DNA of 64,000 bases from CAVVJA01 sp963801715 (GTDB lineage Bacteria > Actinomycetota > Actinomycetes > Mycobacteriales > Jatrophihabitantaceae), in the NCBI GenBank assembly GCA_963801715.1, contig CAWDGB010000002.1:62001-126000 (forward strand). The letters are read 5' to 3'. This document shows, one piece after another, positions 9,651 to 18,697 of this stretch. Both the position numbers and the translations under genes were made by a program. Position 1 is the stretch's first letter. Every line of letters begins with the position of its first letter. The notes below the pieces were generated by a model. That model was not told the DNA's origin and ran no database searches. It was given only the letters and a program-made list of their open reading frames with translations.

Positions 9651-11051
9651 TCATGTCGAACTGTCGGCACGGCGTGCAGTTGCGTTGGTTTGCGCTCGTG
9701 GGGCGGCGGGTTCCTGCCCAACGGCGGGTTCAGGCTCAACGGCGGGCACGGCCGGACGGGCCGCGGACAAAGTTTGGATGGTGATGTAGGCGACCACGAC
9801 GGCCACGATGATGAGCGGGCCGGTGGCGATTCCGGCCTTGGAAGTCAGGAGAAGCGTGATGACTGTTGCTGACAGCGGGAGTTTGAGGACGGACACAGCC
9901 GTCGCGGCCATCAGCACGGCTACCGCGGGCGTCTCCGAGAATCCCGGAAGGTGCGCGGCTAGCAGCCCCCCGACCGCGCCCATGAACAAGCCCGGAAATG
10001 TTGGGCCGCCTCGGAAGTTGCCCAGCGAGATACTCCAGGCCACGCCCTTGAACAGGAGCAGGAACGCCAGGGTGGACAGCGACAGGGTGGGGCCCTGTTT
10101 GAGCACAGTGCTGAAGGCGTCCTCCCCTGAGAACAGGACAACATCCGCTGACTCGTCGGTGATCTGGGCAAACGCGATCGCAAGGCCGGCCACGGCCAAG
10201 CCGGCCGCCGGTAGCAGCAGCCACGGCTGCTTGCCGACCACCCGGGCCGACAAGCGGGCGAGCTCGGTGATGGCGAAGGTGACCACCGCGGCGGCGACCG
10301 CGAGCACGATGGCCCAGCAGAAGTCGGCGACCGTCAGATTCGAGAACGCGGGCAGCGTAAACGGGCTCAGCGCATAGTCGCTGGAGCTGAGCCCGGTCCA
10401 CTTGCCCATGCCTATGAAGATGACCGAGCCGATCCCCGCAGACATCAGGCCGGGCAGCAAGATCAGTGGCAGCATCTGCCCGCCGATGCCGGCGGCCTCG
10501 ATCAGGATGATCGCGCCGATGACCGGCGAGCCGAAGATCGTGGCGATTGCGGCGAACGCTGCAGCAGCTGCGAGCACCGCCATGACTTGGTCCGGCGTGT
10601 CCTTTTTCACCAGCCGCACGGCCAGTACCGCCAAACCGCCGCCGAGGGCGATGAGCGGGGCCTCCGGTCCCAGCACCAGCCCCAGGCCGAGAGTGGCCAA
10701 AGCGGCAAGCAGGATGCCCGGCAGCTCGACCGGCTTGGCGGTCCCGCCCTCGATCCCCTCGTAAGGGATGTGCCCGCCGCGACCCGGCAGCCGCACGATC
10801 GCGACGGCCGCCAACCCCCCGGCCACCGCCAGCACCGGCAGCGGCCACCACCAGGGAACGGGATCCAATCCCAGCCCCGAGGGCAGGTCCTCGTACACCT
10901 CTGTCTGAATCCAATGGACCAGTTCCAGGAAACACCACGAGGCGAACGAAACCAGCACGCCGATCAACGCGGCGAAGACGAGCAGGACCCGGTAGCTCCT
11001 CGACCGTATCAGCGCGCCCGGATTAACCGGGGGAGCAGCCGCCTCACTCAT
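9651..11051 (-). CDS. CLC-family chloride channel/transporter
   Basis: About 466 residues with ten or more hydrophobic helices. CLC signatures are present: LGPEAPLIALGG at the anion filter, retaining the gating Glu, FGSPVIGAIILIEAAG, and the late-helix GNFRGGPTFPGLFMGAVGG. It moves Cl- across the cytoplasmic membrane as a channel or H+ antiporter, probably for acid or osmotic balance. There are no CBS domains. The C-terminus is a Pro/Ala/Glu-rich tail. The ATG is chosen at MSEAAAPP, overlapping a 29-codon upstream ORF whose stop lies just inside the gene, so translation may be coupled. Confidence 0.85.
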   Translation of the reverse strand: MSEAAAPPVNPGALIRSRSYRVLLVFAALIGVLVSFASWCFLELVHWIQTEVYEDLPSGLGLDPVPWWWPLPVLAVAGGLAAVAIVRLPGRGGHIPYEGIEGGTAKPVELPGILLAALATLGLGLVLGPEAPLIALGGGLAVLAVRLVKKDTPDQVMAVLAAAAAFAAIATIFGSPVIGAIILIEAAGIGGQMLPLILLPGLMSAGIGSVIFIGMGKWTGLSSSDYALSPFTLPAFSNLTVADFCWAIVLAVAAAVVTFAITELARLSARVVGKQPWLLLPAAGLAVAGLAIAFAQITDESADVVLFSGEDAFSTVLKQGPTLSLSTLAFLLLFKGVAWSISLGNFRGGPTFPGLFMGAVGGLLAAHLPGFSETPAVAVLMAATAVSVLKLPLSATVITLLLTSKAGIATGPLIIVAVVVAYITIQTLSAARPAVPAVEPEPAVGQEPAAPRAQTNATARRADSST

Positions 11052-11132
11052 TTGGTATGCCCTGACGTCCCGGCAGTCGACATTCCGCCGGCGCCTGGCT
11101 CTTAGCGGCGAGTCCACGGGCCTTCATTGACA
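11045..11132 (-). pseudogene. Short ORF upstream of the CLC gene, DUF2252-like 5' end
   Basis: A 29-codon ORF (MSMKARGLAAKSQAPAE and so on) behind a strong ribosome site GGAGGGTGAC, ending four bases inside the CLC gene. Both its ribosome site and first codons resemble the start of the DUF2252 gene (MTVKAEGRTARRSG behind GGAGGGTGGC). It may be the stub of a deleted DUF2252 copy now serving as a coupled leader. Confidence 0.4.
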
Positions 11133-11546
11133 TGTCACCCTCCGACCGAAGCGTCCTCGACACCGCCGGCCCCATACATCACACCTAGCCCCGGTGCCGC
11201 TACCAAACAACCTCGCCACGCAGCCTCCAAGCATCCTCCTACCGGGATGACATACGGAGTTCGCCGCCGCGCAAATGGACTGCACGCCGCCCAGGGGATG
11301 CGGCCAGACCGGCGATCATCCCTATCTGGCTTACTCCGACATCCTCACCAGTTGCGGCGGATCCGCGGGTCCGTACGCGCTGAAGCGGGACGCTTGCGCA
11401 CCTGACAAAACGTCTCGGGCTGCGACAGGCGGCTGACGGACCTAGAACACCCAGTGCGAGCCGGGCCGCCCGGGGGCGGGACTGACCAGCCCAGGGCCGC
11501 TCGCTTGCTAGCCTTGAGCCGTCACTTCGCTGCGCGGGGAGCGGCC
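11133..11546. other. Intergenic region, no gene seen
   Basis: Divergent spacer between the CLC locus and the potassium-channel gene. The left part carries the sequence shared with the DUF2252 upstream region. The right part ends in the ribosome site (GGGGAGCGGCC) of the channel gene. Confidence 0.4.
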
Positions 11547-12113
11547 ATGACCGATCACCCGAACAAGGGCCTGCCGGCGGCAAAGCGAAAGCGGCTCATC
11601 TTCTGGGCGGTGCTGCGCGGTCTGGCAACCACGACGGCTCTGGTGGTTCTCTACTATGTGCTGCCGCTGGACCAGTCGTGGGATACCGGCACCGCGGTGC
11701 GCCTGCTGATCGGCTTTCTGGTCTTCGCAGGCCTCACGGTATGGCAGGTTAGGGCAATCGTTGGCTCCCGCTACCCAGCAATGCGGGCATTCGAATCGCT
11801 GGCGTTTATCGTTCCCATCTATCTGCTGGTGTTCGCCGCCACGTTCTACATGATGGAACGAGCCTCCGCAGCGAACTTCACTCAGCCACTGACCCGCACG
11901 GACGCACTGTATTTCAGCGTGACCGTCTTTGCGACGGTGGGCTTCGGGGACATCACCGCCAAATCCGAGACCGCTCGGGTCGTGCTCATCGTCCAGATGC
12001 TCGGCGACCTCGCGCTCCTGGGCGCTGGCGCACGGGTGCTGCTCGGGGCGGTACGCCTCGGCCAGCAAAAGAGATCCGATACCGGCGATGGCGACGTTGT
12101 TGCCACCAGGTGA
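11547..12113 (+). CDS. Ion-channel (K+ channel pore) membrane protein
   Basis: Small membrane protein of 188 residues with about four hydrophobic segments. Before the last one is a pore loop with the potassium selectivity filter TVFATVGFGDIT. Its size and lack of an RCK/TrkA domain fit the simple two-pore-helix Ion_trans_2 class. It conducts K+ or a related cation; gating is unknown. The ATG is preceded by GGGGA. It is convergent with the YihY-type gene. Confidence 0.8.
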   Translation: MTDHPNKGLPAAKRKRLIFWAVLRGLATTTALVVLYYVLPLDQSWDTGTAVRLLIGFLVFAGLTVWQVRAIVGSRYPAMRAFESLAFIVPIYLLVFAATFYMMERASAANFTQPLTRTDALYFSVTVFATVGFGDITAKSETARVVLIVQMLGDLALLGAGARVLLGAVRLGQQKRSDTGDGDVVATR

Positions 12114-12275
12114 ACGCGGCAGCGACGGCACAACTTTATCGCGACGACAGCGCCCCGAGTCCATTTCGAGTTCACTCGGCGACGGCCGCGAGTTCGGCCA
12201 TGTCGGGCGCCGGCCGGTGGCGGCAACTTCATCTGCTCCGACCGTGCCCACGATGAGCAGACGACACCCATCCCT

Positions 12276-13121
12276 TCAGGAGGGGAGGACGTTCTGCGCG
12301 GCGGCGGCCGCGTCCTGGCGTTGCCCCTCGCTCTGCCGCCAACTGGCCCAGACTGGCGAGAACACAGCGCAGACCAGCGACATCGTGATCATGATGAATA
12401 ACCAGCCGATCATCGTGATCACGACCCCGAACGAGCCGAAAGCCTTCCCGTTCGCGTTCACGGTCGCCGGCAGGAAGAAAGGCGTGGTGGCGGTTGCGCC
12501 GCCGAGGACGACGGTCGCGAGCAGTGCCCCGGGGAGCAGGGCGCGCAAAGCGATCGTTCGGTGCAGGAGGAAGCGCGGCACCCAGAGCCAGAACACCGTC
12601 GACCCCACAAGCCAGACGGGCACGAGGACGAGCCAGCCGGCATCCCGAAGCTCTCCGCCGGCGACGACGACGAACGCGACAGAACCGGTGAAGACGAAGA
12701 AGAAGATCACGAACAGCCCCTGGTCGGCTGCCGACCCGACCTTGACCATCCCCCAGGCCCGGGCATAGACGTCCTGGTAGATCTGACCGATTCCGAGCCC
12801 CCACAGCAGGGCACTCACCACCACCGTGATGCTCGCCGCGAGCTTGTTCGCAGAGGCGCTGCCGAAGGTGTCCTGAACGAGGCTAGCGGTGGAGCCAGTG
12901 AGCTTCAGGTGAGAGATCAGATCAGCGACGAAGGCGTTCGTGTCGCTCCCAGAGGAGTGGAAGAGGGCAACGGCCACGAGCGCGGCCGGCAAGACCGACA
13001 GCGTCGAATACACGGTCACCGCGCAGCCCGAGTTGCGGCTGGCCGCAAAGTAAGCCCGGAACCACTGCAGCGCCAGCCGGCCCAAACGGGTATCGGCGCG
13101 GCCGCGGAGCCAATCCTGCAC
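12276..13121 (-). CDS. YihY/BrkB-family membrane protein
   Basis: About 281 residues with six hydrophobic segments, typical of YihY/virulence factor BrkB proteins. Features are WFRAYFAASRNSGCAVTVYSTLSVLP, LLWGLGIGQIYQDVYARAW, WLWVPRFLLHRTIALRALLPGA and a last pair of helices near IGWLFIMITMSL. Function is unknown; early RNase BN claims for the family were withdrawn. The open frame continues 179 codons upstream without family resemblance, so the GTG before QDWLRGRA is my choice. This start is uncertain. Confidence 0.7.
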   Translation of the reverse strand: MQDWLRGRADTRLGRLALQWFRAYFAASRNSGCAVTVYSTLSVLPAALVAVALFHSSGSDTNAFVADLISHLKLTGSTASLVQDTFGSASANKLAASITVVVSALLWGLGIGQIYQDVYARAWGMVKVGSAADQGLFVIFFFVFTGSVAFVVVAGGELRDAGWLVLVPVWLVGSTVFWLWVPRFLLHRTIALRALLPGALLATVVLGGATATTPFFLPATVNANGKAFGSFGVVITMIGWLFIMITMSLVCAVFSPVWASWRQSEGQRQDAAAAAQNVLPS

Positions 13122-13756
13122 CGCCCTGACGCGACCGCCTGCTCTGGCCGGAAGTTGATCAGGTTCTGGCCCTGCGTCGCTGGGATCCAACGTCCGCCGC
13201 CCTTCAAGCCTTTCAGTTTCGCTGTCCGCCGTAGCTTGGGTGCAGCCTCGACTCTGACGTCGCAGGTATGAGGGCGCATCATCCCATAAGGACGAGTCGC
13301 CCGCGCCCGCTAAACTTGGGCACTCCGTGAGTGAGGTTATCGGGACGACGCCATCGGCGAACCGTTCCCCCGTCTCCGGATCCTGCTGCCAGATCCGCAG
13401 CCGCGAGTACAAGCCGATCATCTCGAAGCAGCGTCGCCCGCGCCGAAACCCTCCAGCTACGGGACGAATCACCCCTGGCGGGTGGTGCTCTCGAGGTGCG
13501 CGGGTGCTCTGCTGGCGAGCATGGTGAATGCGACGGCTCCCGGCACGGATGGCAGCGAGCGGGGAGTCGATTTCGCTGGATGCGGTCGACGTGCTCGCGG
13601 CGCGCCTCCTGGGCGACGTGTGGTACCACAATGGGCCGGCGTCCCATCGCGCACGCACGCGGGGTCGCGGCGGTGGTGCGCGCGAGCCGAGACGACCGAT
13701 GGATGTGCTGACGCGAGGCGACGGCCTCGAACAATCCCCGAACCCGAAGGAGTGAC
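13122..13756. other. Intergenic region, no convincing gene
   Basis: Divergent spacer before the arylsulfatase. It stays open in several frames, as GC-rich DNA often does, but no frame shows domain patterns or a good start. The sulfatase ribosome site (GAAGGAGTGAC) is at its right end. Confidence 0.4.
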
Positions 13757-16165
13757 ATGAGCGGGCCAGATCGCACGAAGCTCCCTATCCGGCGCCCGGA
13801 GTTCCGCGGGACCCTGGCCCGCACTCTGGGCGGTTCCGAGCCGGACTGGACCCAGATCGACCACGTCCACCCGCCGGACGGCGCGCCCAACGTGCTGGTC
13901 GTGCTGATCGACGACGCCGGCTTCGGCAACCCGAGCACGTTCGGCGGGCCGATCGAGACGCCGAACTACTCGCGGATGGCCGAACGCGGGCTGCGATACA
14001 ACCGCTTCCACGTGACGGCGCTGTGCTCGCCGACCCGCGCCGCCCTGCTGACCGGTCGCAACAGCCACACGGTCGGATTCGGCTCCATCGGCGAGTTCTC
14101 GAACGGCTTCCCCGGCTACACGGCACTGCTGCCGCGGGACTGTGCGCCGCTGCCCCGGATCCTGCAGGAGAACGGATACAGCACCGCAGCGATCGGCAAG
14201 TGGCACCTGACGCCGGACGGGCAGCAGGGCGCGGCCGGCCCGTTCGATCGCTGGCCGAACGCATGGGGCTTCGACTACTTCTACGGGATCCTGGGCGGTG
14301 GCAGCAGCCAGTGGGATCCCTGTCTCGCCGAGAACCAGAAGATCATCGGCACCGACCCCGACTATTACGACCGGGACAACCCGTATTACTTCCCGGACGC
14401 GATGGCCGACCGGACGATCCAATGGCTACACGGCGTGCGGGCGCAGGACGCGACCAAGCCGTTCTTCGTGTACTACTCGACCGGGTGCAGCCATGCGCCG
14501 CACCACGTCTCGAACAGCTGGGCCGACAAGTACAAGGGCCGCTTCGACCAGGGTTGGGACCGCTTGCGCGAGCAGGTCTTCGCCAGGCAGCGGCAGCTCG
14601 GCGTCGTGCCGCCCGACGCCGAGCTCACGCCGCGCAACGAGGCGTTCCCGGCGTGGGACGACATGTCGGACCGGCTCAAGGCTTACTACGCCCGGCAGAT
14701 GGAGGTATACGCCGGCTACTCGGAGAACGCCGACCACAACGCCGGCCGCGTGATCGAGGCGATCGAGGAGCTCGGCGAGCTGGACAACACCTTGGTGATC
14801 TGGATCTGGGGTGACAACGGCGCCAGCATGGAGGGCTCGCTCACCGGCTCGTTCAACGAGCTCACCATGCAGAACGGCATCCCGCTCACCGACGAGATGC
14901 AGATGCAGCTCGCCGAGCGGTACGGGGGGCTGGAGGCCTGGGGCGGGGCGATGTTGGACCCGCACTACTCGGCGGCCTGGGCGTGGGCCGGCAACACGCC
15001 GTTCCAGTGGGGCAAGCAGATGGGCTCGCACCTCGGCGGCACGCGCGACCCGATGGTCGTGCACTGGCCGGCCCGCGTCACCGAAGCCGGTGGGCTGCGG
15101 TCGCAGTTCACGCATGTCACCGACCTCATGCCGACGATCCTCGACGTGTGCGGCATCCCGGCGCCCGACGAGGTCGACGGCATCGCACAGGAGCCGCTGC
15201 ACGGCTCGACGTTCGCCGACTCGTTCACCGACGCGGGCGCGCCCGAACGGCACACCCAGCAGTACTTCGAGAGCGTCGGCAACCGGGCCATGTACAAGGA
15301 CGGCTGGTGGTTGGCGATGCGCACCGAGCGCATCCCCTGGGTGCTGACCCCCGCCGCGCTCGGGCCGTACGCGCCGGGCGTGTGGAACCCCGACGACGAC
15401 CCCGTCGAGCTCTACTACCTGCCGGACGACTTCAGCCAGGCCCACGACCTTGCGTCCGAGCACCCCGACAAGGTCGAGGAGCTGCGGGCGCTGTTCTGGT
15501 CCGAGGCCGAGAGATACTTCGTGCTGCCACTCCTGGCCCCGCTCGGGGTGTTCTTCGGGATGGTTCCTCCGCTGCCGGAGGTCGCGACGTTCGAGTTCCG
15601 CGGCGACGTCGAGAACGTCATGCCGGGGATGATCCCGCCGATCTACAACCACTCGTACACGATCAGCGCCGACCTGGTCGTCCCCGAGGGCGGTGCGCAG
15701 GGTGTGATCGTGGCGAACGCCGACCACCTCGGCGGGTTCTCGCTCTGGGTCGACAGCGGGCGGCTCACCCATACCTACTCGATGATGGGCGTCTCCGTTT
15801 TCCGCCAGCAGGCCGACGAGCCGCTACCGAGCGGCGAGGTGACCGTCCGGATGGAGTTCGCGGCCGACGGGCCCCAGCCCGCTACGGGCGGCGACGTCAC
15901 GTTATACGTGAACGACAGACCCGTCGGCAAGGGGCGGATGGACCATACGGTCCCCGTCCGATTCTCCGGCTACGCTGCCATGGACATCGGACGTGACAAC
16001 GGCGGAGTCGTCGACCTGAGCTACGACGACCGCAAGCCGTTCCCCTTCACCGGCACGGTCAAGAAGGTCGTCTTCGACATCAAGACCCACCCCACGCAGG
16101 ACGACGAGCATGAGTTGCACCTGGCGGAGCGGCACGGCCACACCGTTCACGCAGTCTCGGCCTGA
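13757..16165 (+). CDS. Arylsulfatase (type I, formylglycine)
   Basis: Large sulfatase of 802 residues hydrolysing a sulfate ester. Metal-binding acids lie in VLIDDAGFGNPS (~51-53). The active-site motif C-S-P-T-R at ~90-94 has the Cys converted to formylglycine by FGE, in LCSPTRAALLTGRN. GKWH (~160-170) and WGDNGASMEGS (~350) complete the core. The C-terminal ~230 residues form a beta-rich domain seen in long actinobacterial and proteobacterial arylsulfatases. No signal peptide is seen, so it appears cytoplasmic. No FGE gene lies nearby. Substrate unknown. Start behind a strong ribosome site. Confidence 0.9.
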   Translation: MSGPDRTKLPIRRPEFRGTLARTLGGSEPDWTQIDHVHPPDGAPNVLVVLIDDAGFGNPSTFGGPIETPNYSRMAERGLRYNRFHVTALCSPTRAALLTGRNSHTVGFGSIGEFSNGFPGYTALLPRDCAPLPRILQENGYSTAAIGKWHLTPDGQQGAAGPFDRWPNAWGFDYFYGILGGGSSQWDPCLAENQKIIGTDPDYYDRDNPYYFPDAMADRTIQWLHGVRAQDATKPFFVYYSTGCSHAPHHVSNSWADKYKGRFDQGWDRLREQVFARQRQLGVVPPDAELTPRNEAFPAWDDMSDRLKAYYARQMEVYAGYSENADHNAGRVIEAIEELGELDNTLVIWIWGDNGASMEGSLTGSFNELTMQNGIPLTDEMQMQLAERYGGLEAWGGAMLDPHYSAAWAWAGNTPFQWGKQMGSHLGGTRDPMVVHWPARVTEAGGLRSQFTHVTDLMPTILDVCGIPAPDEVDGIAQEPLHGSTFADSFTDAGAPERHTQQYFESVGNRAMYKDGWWLAMRTERIPWVLTPAALGPYAPGVWNPDDDPVELYYLPDDFSQAHDLASEHPDKVEELRALFWSEAERYFVLPLLAPLGVFFGMVPPLPEVATFEFRGDVENVMPGMIPPIYNHSYTISADLVVPEGGAQGVIVANADHLGGFSLWVDSGRLTHTYSMMGVSVFRQQADEPLPSGEVTVRMEFAADGPQPATGGDVTLYVNDRPVGKGRMDHTVPVRFSGYAAMDIGRDNGGVVDLSYDDRKPFPFTGTVKKVVFDIKTHPTQDDEHELHLAERHGHTVHAVSA

Positions 16166-16197
16166 GCCGGTTCGACGACAGGAAGAAGGTCGGCAGC

Positions 16198-16890
16198 ATG
16201 GCATTCGACGACGAAACCATCGACGTCCTCATCGGCGGCTACCTGTCCAGGGACGCGGCGATGGAGGACTACGAGTCCGTCCTCGGCTGCGGCGGCTACC
16301 TGCACGGTGCGGTCGTCGTCAGCAAGGACCTCGAGGGCAAACTAGCCGTCGAACAGACCGACCACCTGGTCCGCAAGGGCGCGGCCGGCCTCGGCGCCAT
16401 CGGGTTCGCGGTCGGCTTGTTCGCGCCACCGCTGCTCGCGGCGACGGCGGTCGGCGCCGCCATCGGAGCGGGGGCCGGCAAACTGCTCCACAATCGCACC
16501 GCCGCGAAGCTGGAGGCGCAGGCCGGGGCGACCATCCCGCTCGGAGGCGCCGGGCTGATCGTGGCCTACCCGCATTCCGCAGCAGGGCAGGTCGAACCCG
16601 CCGTGACGCGGGCCGTCTCCCGCGTCGTCGGTGAGGCCGAAGGGAACCATGTCCAGGCGCTCAAGGGCGCCATCGCCGACGCCCAGACCAAGATGGCGCG
16701 AGTCCCAGGGCTGACGTTCTGCTCGTCGCTTCGCCGATCGACGGCACCGATCGTAGGCACCGGATCGTCTGGTCTTGACCGGCGGGCGCGGCGGCATGCT
16801 CCGCACCTTGAATTGGCGCCGAGACGTCTTCGAATTGGCGCCGAGACGTCTTCGACGCTGCTGCCGAGTCCAGAAATGGGAGCCGCCTGA
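16198..16890 (+). CDS. DUF1269-like membrane protein, 3' end altered near attL
   Basis: The first ~165 residues follow the DUF1269-like pattern common in actinobacteria (TIDVLIGGYLSRDAA, GAVVVSKDLEGKL, EQTDHLVRKGAAGLGAIGF, glycine-rich membrane helices, TIPLGGAGLIVAYP). Relatives I know end shortly after AIADAQTKMA. Here the frame runs on for about 60 residues through a tandem repeat into the attachment site. The tail looks non-native, so the stop may have been lost by a small indel or by element insertion. Function unknown. It follows the sulfatase by 32 bases and is probably co-transcribed. Confidence 0.7.
   Translation: MAFDDETIDVLIGGYLSRDAAMEDYESVLGCGGYLHGAVVVSKDLEGKLAVEQTDHLVRKGAAGLGAIGFAVGLFAPPLLAATAVGAAIGAGAGKLLHNRTAAKLEAQAGATIPLGGAGLIVAYPHSAAGQVEPAVTRAVSRVVGEAEGNHVQALKGAIADAQTKMARVPGLTFCSSLRRSTAPIVGTGSSGLDRRARRHAPHLELAPRRLRIGAETSSTLLPSPEMGAA
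16811..16854. repeat. 22-bp perfect tandem repeat, two copies
   Basis: AATTGGCGCCGAGACGTCTT plus CG occurs twice back to back, 24 bases left of the element's left attachment site. It encodes the repeated peptide at the odd C-terminus of the DUF1269-like gene. Confidence 0.9.
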
Positions 16891-16902
16891 GGGAGTCGAA
16901 CC
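16879..16902. repeat. Left attachment site (attL)
   Basis: GGAGCCGCCTGAGGGAGTCG plus AACC, identical to the copy covering the 3' end of tRNA-Thr at 24098-24121. It carries the T-arm and acceptor part of the tRNA, as expected for a tyrosine-integrase core. Confidence 0.9.
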
Positions 16903-17310
16903 ATGATTGATGCGCTGGTTCCGGGCGTTGCCGGGATCATGTTCAGCACGGATCCCATCTCGGGCAAGACGTTCATAATCTGGCTGGTCCTTCCGTGGTG
17001 TCGCCCAGGTCGTTTAACGGCCCACGGCGGCAGCGTGTTGTCGTACCGGATTCCTACACTGGCCCCCCGTCGGAGGAGGTGCACGGCCCGCACCGGTCAC
17101 CCAGTGCAGCGCGTTGTCGTATGCGCGGAGGGAGCACGCCACCCCGGTGCACATCGCCAGCATCGCCCGTCACTTCCGGGCTTGGTCCGATGGTGCCGAG
17201 TCAACGCTGCCACCGAGTCCTTACCCGTGTGGTTCGTCTCGTTTCCGCGGGACGAGCCCTAGAGCCTCGCCGAGCGAAAGGGCGGAAGCTCGGTTGTTAC
17301 AGTCCGGCGC
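16903..17310. other. Element left flank, no gene seen
   Basis: About 400 bases between attL and the first cargo gene. It is open in several frames but has no recognisable protein or RNA. Confidence 0.4.
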
Positions 17311-17869
17311 GTGCCAACGGAGCGCGACAACGAAGCGATTGCGCGGAAGCTAGTTCAGCACGTTCTGCGCGGGGTCAGCGTCGCCCGGTATGAGGATGGT
17401 TCTCGCGACGGAATGGTTGATGCCCAAATCACCTACCCCGATGGGACTGTCGCCGCGCTGGAAGTGGTCGGCGACCACGACCCGAACTATCGAAACCTGG
17501 ACGCCCGAATCCGCGACGGCGGCAATCGCATAGACGCCCCGACCCTACGCAACACGTGGATCCTGAACCTCAAAGATCACCCCGACGTGTCTGACGTGCG
17601 AGCGATCCGCGGGACCATCGTCGCGCTGCTCGAGGACCTCGAAGCGGCACGCCTTCATCTGGACGACGGCCACCACGGACTACGCGGCCACCTCGGTCCT
17701 CGAAGTGGACGAACAGCTCCCCACGGTTGCGCCGAGACTGCCCGGCGGAATCACTCACCTCTGGATTTGCAGCGACCACGCCCGGCACCGCGTGGTGATG
17801 TGGGAAGCCGGGAACGGCTGGCGTGACGTATACCGGATCCCCGACGACGGGGTCATTCCGTTCGCGTAG
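17311..17869 (+). CDS. Element cargo: unknown protein, frame interrupted
   Basis: I do not recognise this protein. It starts at GTG (MPTERDNEAIARKLVQHVL). The first ~110 residues contain D-G-M-V-D-A-Q-I-T-Y-P-D-G-T followed by A-A-L-E-V-V-G-D, loosely like the D...E-x-K core of PD-(D/E)XK nucleases but with Val in place of Lys. An extra base near 17640 shifts the frame. The continuation has a normal-looking end (WTTATTDYAATSVLEVDEQL to GWRDVYRIPDDGVIPFA), about 185 residues in all. It is the only element gene on the + strand at this end. Confidence 0.55.
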
Positions 17870-18031
17870 GTTCCTGCTAGGTGGCATCGCACCTACACCT
17901 GCCGCTATTTGGTCGACGGGCGCGAGTGCGGGCTGGTGCTCAACTTCCCGCCGTGCCGGGACCCGAACGCGGGCCCGTCGTCGTGGGTGTAGGCGTGCAG
18001 AGTGCGGGGCCGCCGCGAGACGAGGCTCCGT

Positions 18032-18657
18032 TCAGTCCAGCGCCGCGCACAGGGATGCCAGCGCCGACGGATCGCCGCTGAAGTAGTCGACGAACGGATG
18101 GTGTGCGGACTCCTTGACCACCTCGCCAGTCGCGGAGTCGAAGACGACGCGCCCGGCATCAATCACGAGGGTGCCTCCGTCCGGCAGCCAGACCCGCGCG
18201 AGCACCCCACTTAGCGATTCGGTGCCGGTGGACGTGTCACCTGGAACGGCCACGTTCTGGACATCGGTGTCATGCTGCGTCCAGAGCGCGACCAGTCCCG
18301 TGTCGGGGTTGCGGTACGTCCCGTCCAAGAACTCGCGGAAGTGTCGCTGCAGCAGGTTCCCGTCGGCGTCGTAGGTCCGCTTCCCCACCACCGAGCGCGT
18401 GTGGGAGTCCAGCAGTTCCGTGCCGCCGCAGATGATGCCGGAGGGCGCATTCACCACGTCGGGGTCGCTGAACGCTATATCACACGTGATGTGGCTGCCG
18501 TCGACGAAACACACGGGGTTGAACTCGGCCGGTGGCGGCGGGTTCAGCGTGCTCGGATCCACCGGCGTCCGTGCCGACGCGGGCGCGGCCAGCGCCACGG
18601 TGAGGACGAGGCCCCCGTCACAGCGAGGAGGAGCCGACTAAACCGGCGCACAGTCAT
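18032..18657 (-). CDS. Element cargo: small secreted protein, frame interrupted
   Basis: About 208 residues. The first codons (MTVRRFSRLLLAVTGA) and, after restoring one missing C near 18622, L-V-L-T-V-A-L-A-A-P-A-S-A form a typical Sec signal peptide with A-x-A cleavage. The mature part has four Cys (CFVDGSHITC, ICGG and a C-terminal Cys) and long acidic beta-type stretches; no family is recognised. Secreted morons are common in actinobacterial prophages, so it may benefit the host rather than the element. It lies downstream of the capsid gene on the same strand. Confidence 0.55.
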
Positions 18658-18697
18658 ACTCACGTTCACGTTAGGTCCCCCACCGACCGAAGTCCCG

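Noticed and set aside
16811..16854. Start of a CRISPR array
   Set aside because: Two adjoining copies without spacers and no cas genes; a plain tandem duplication.
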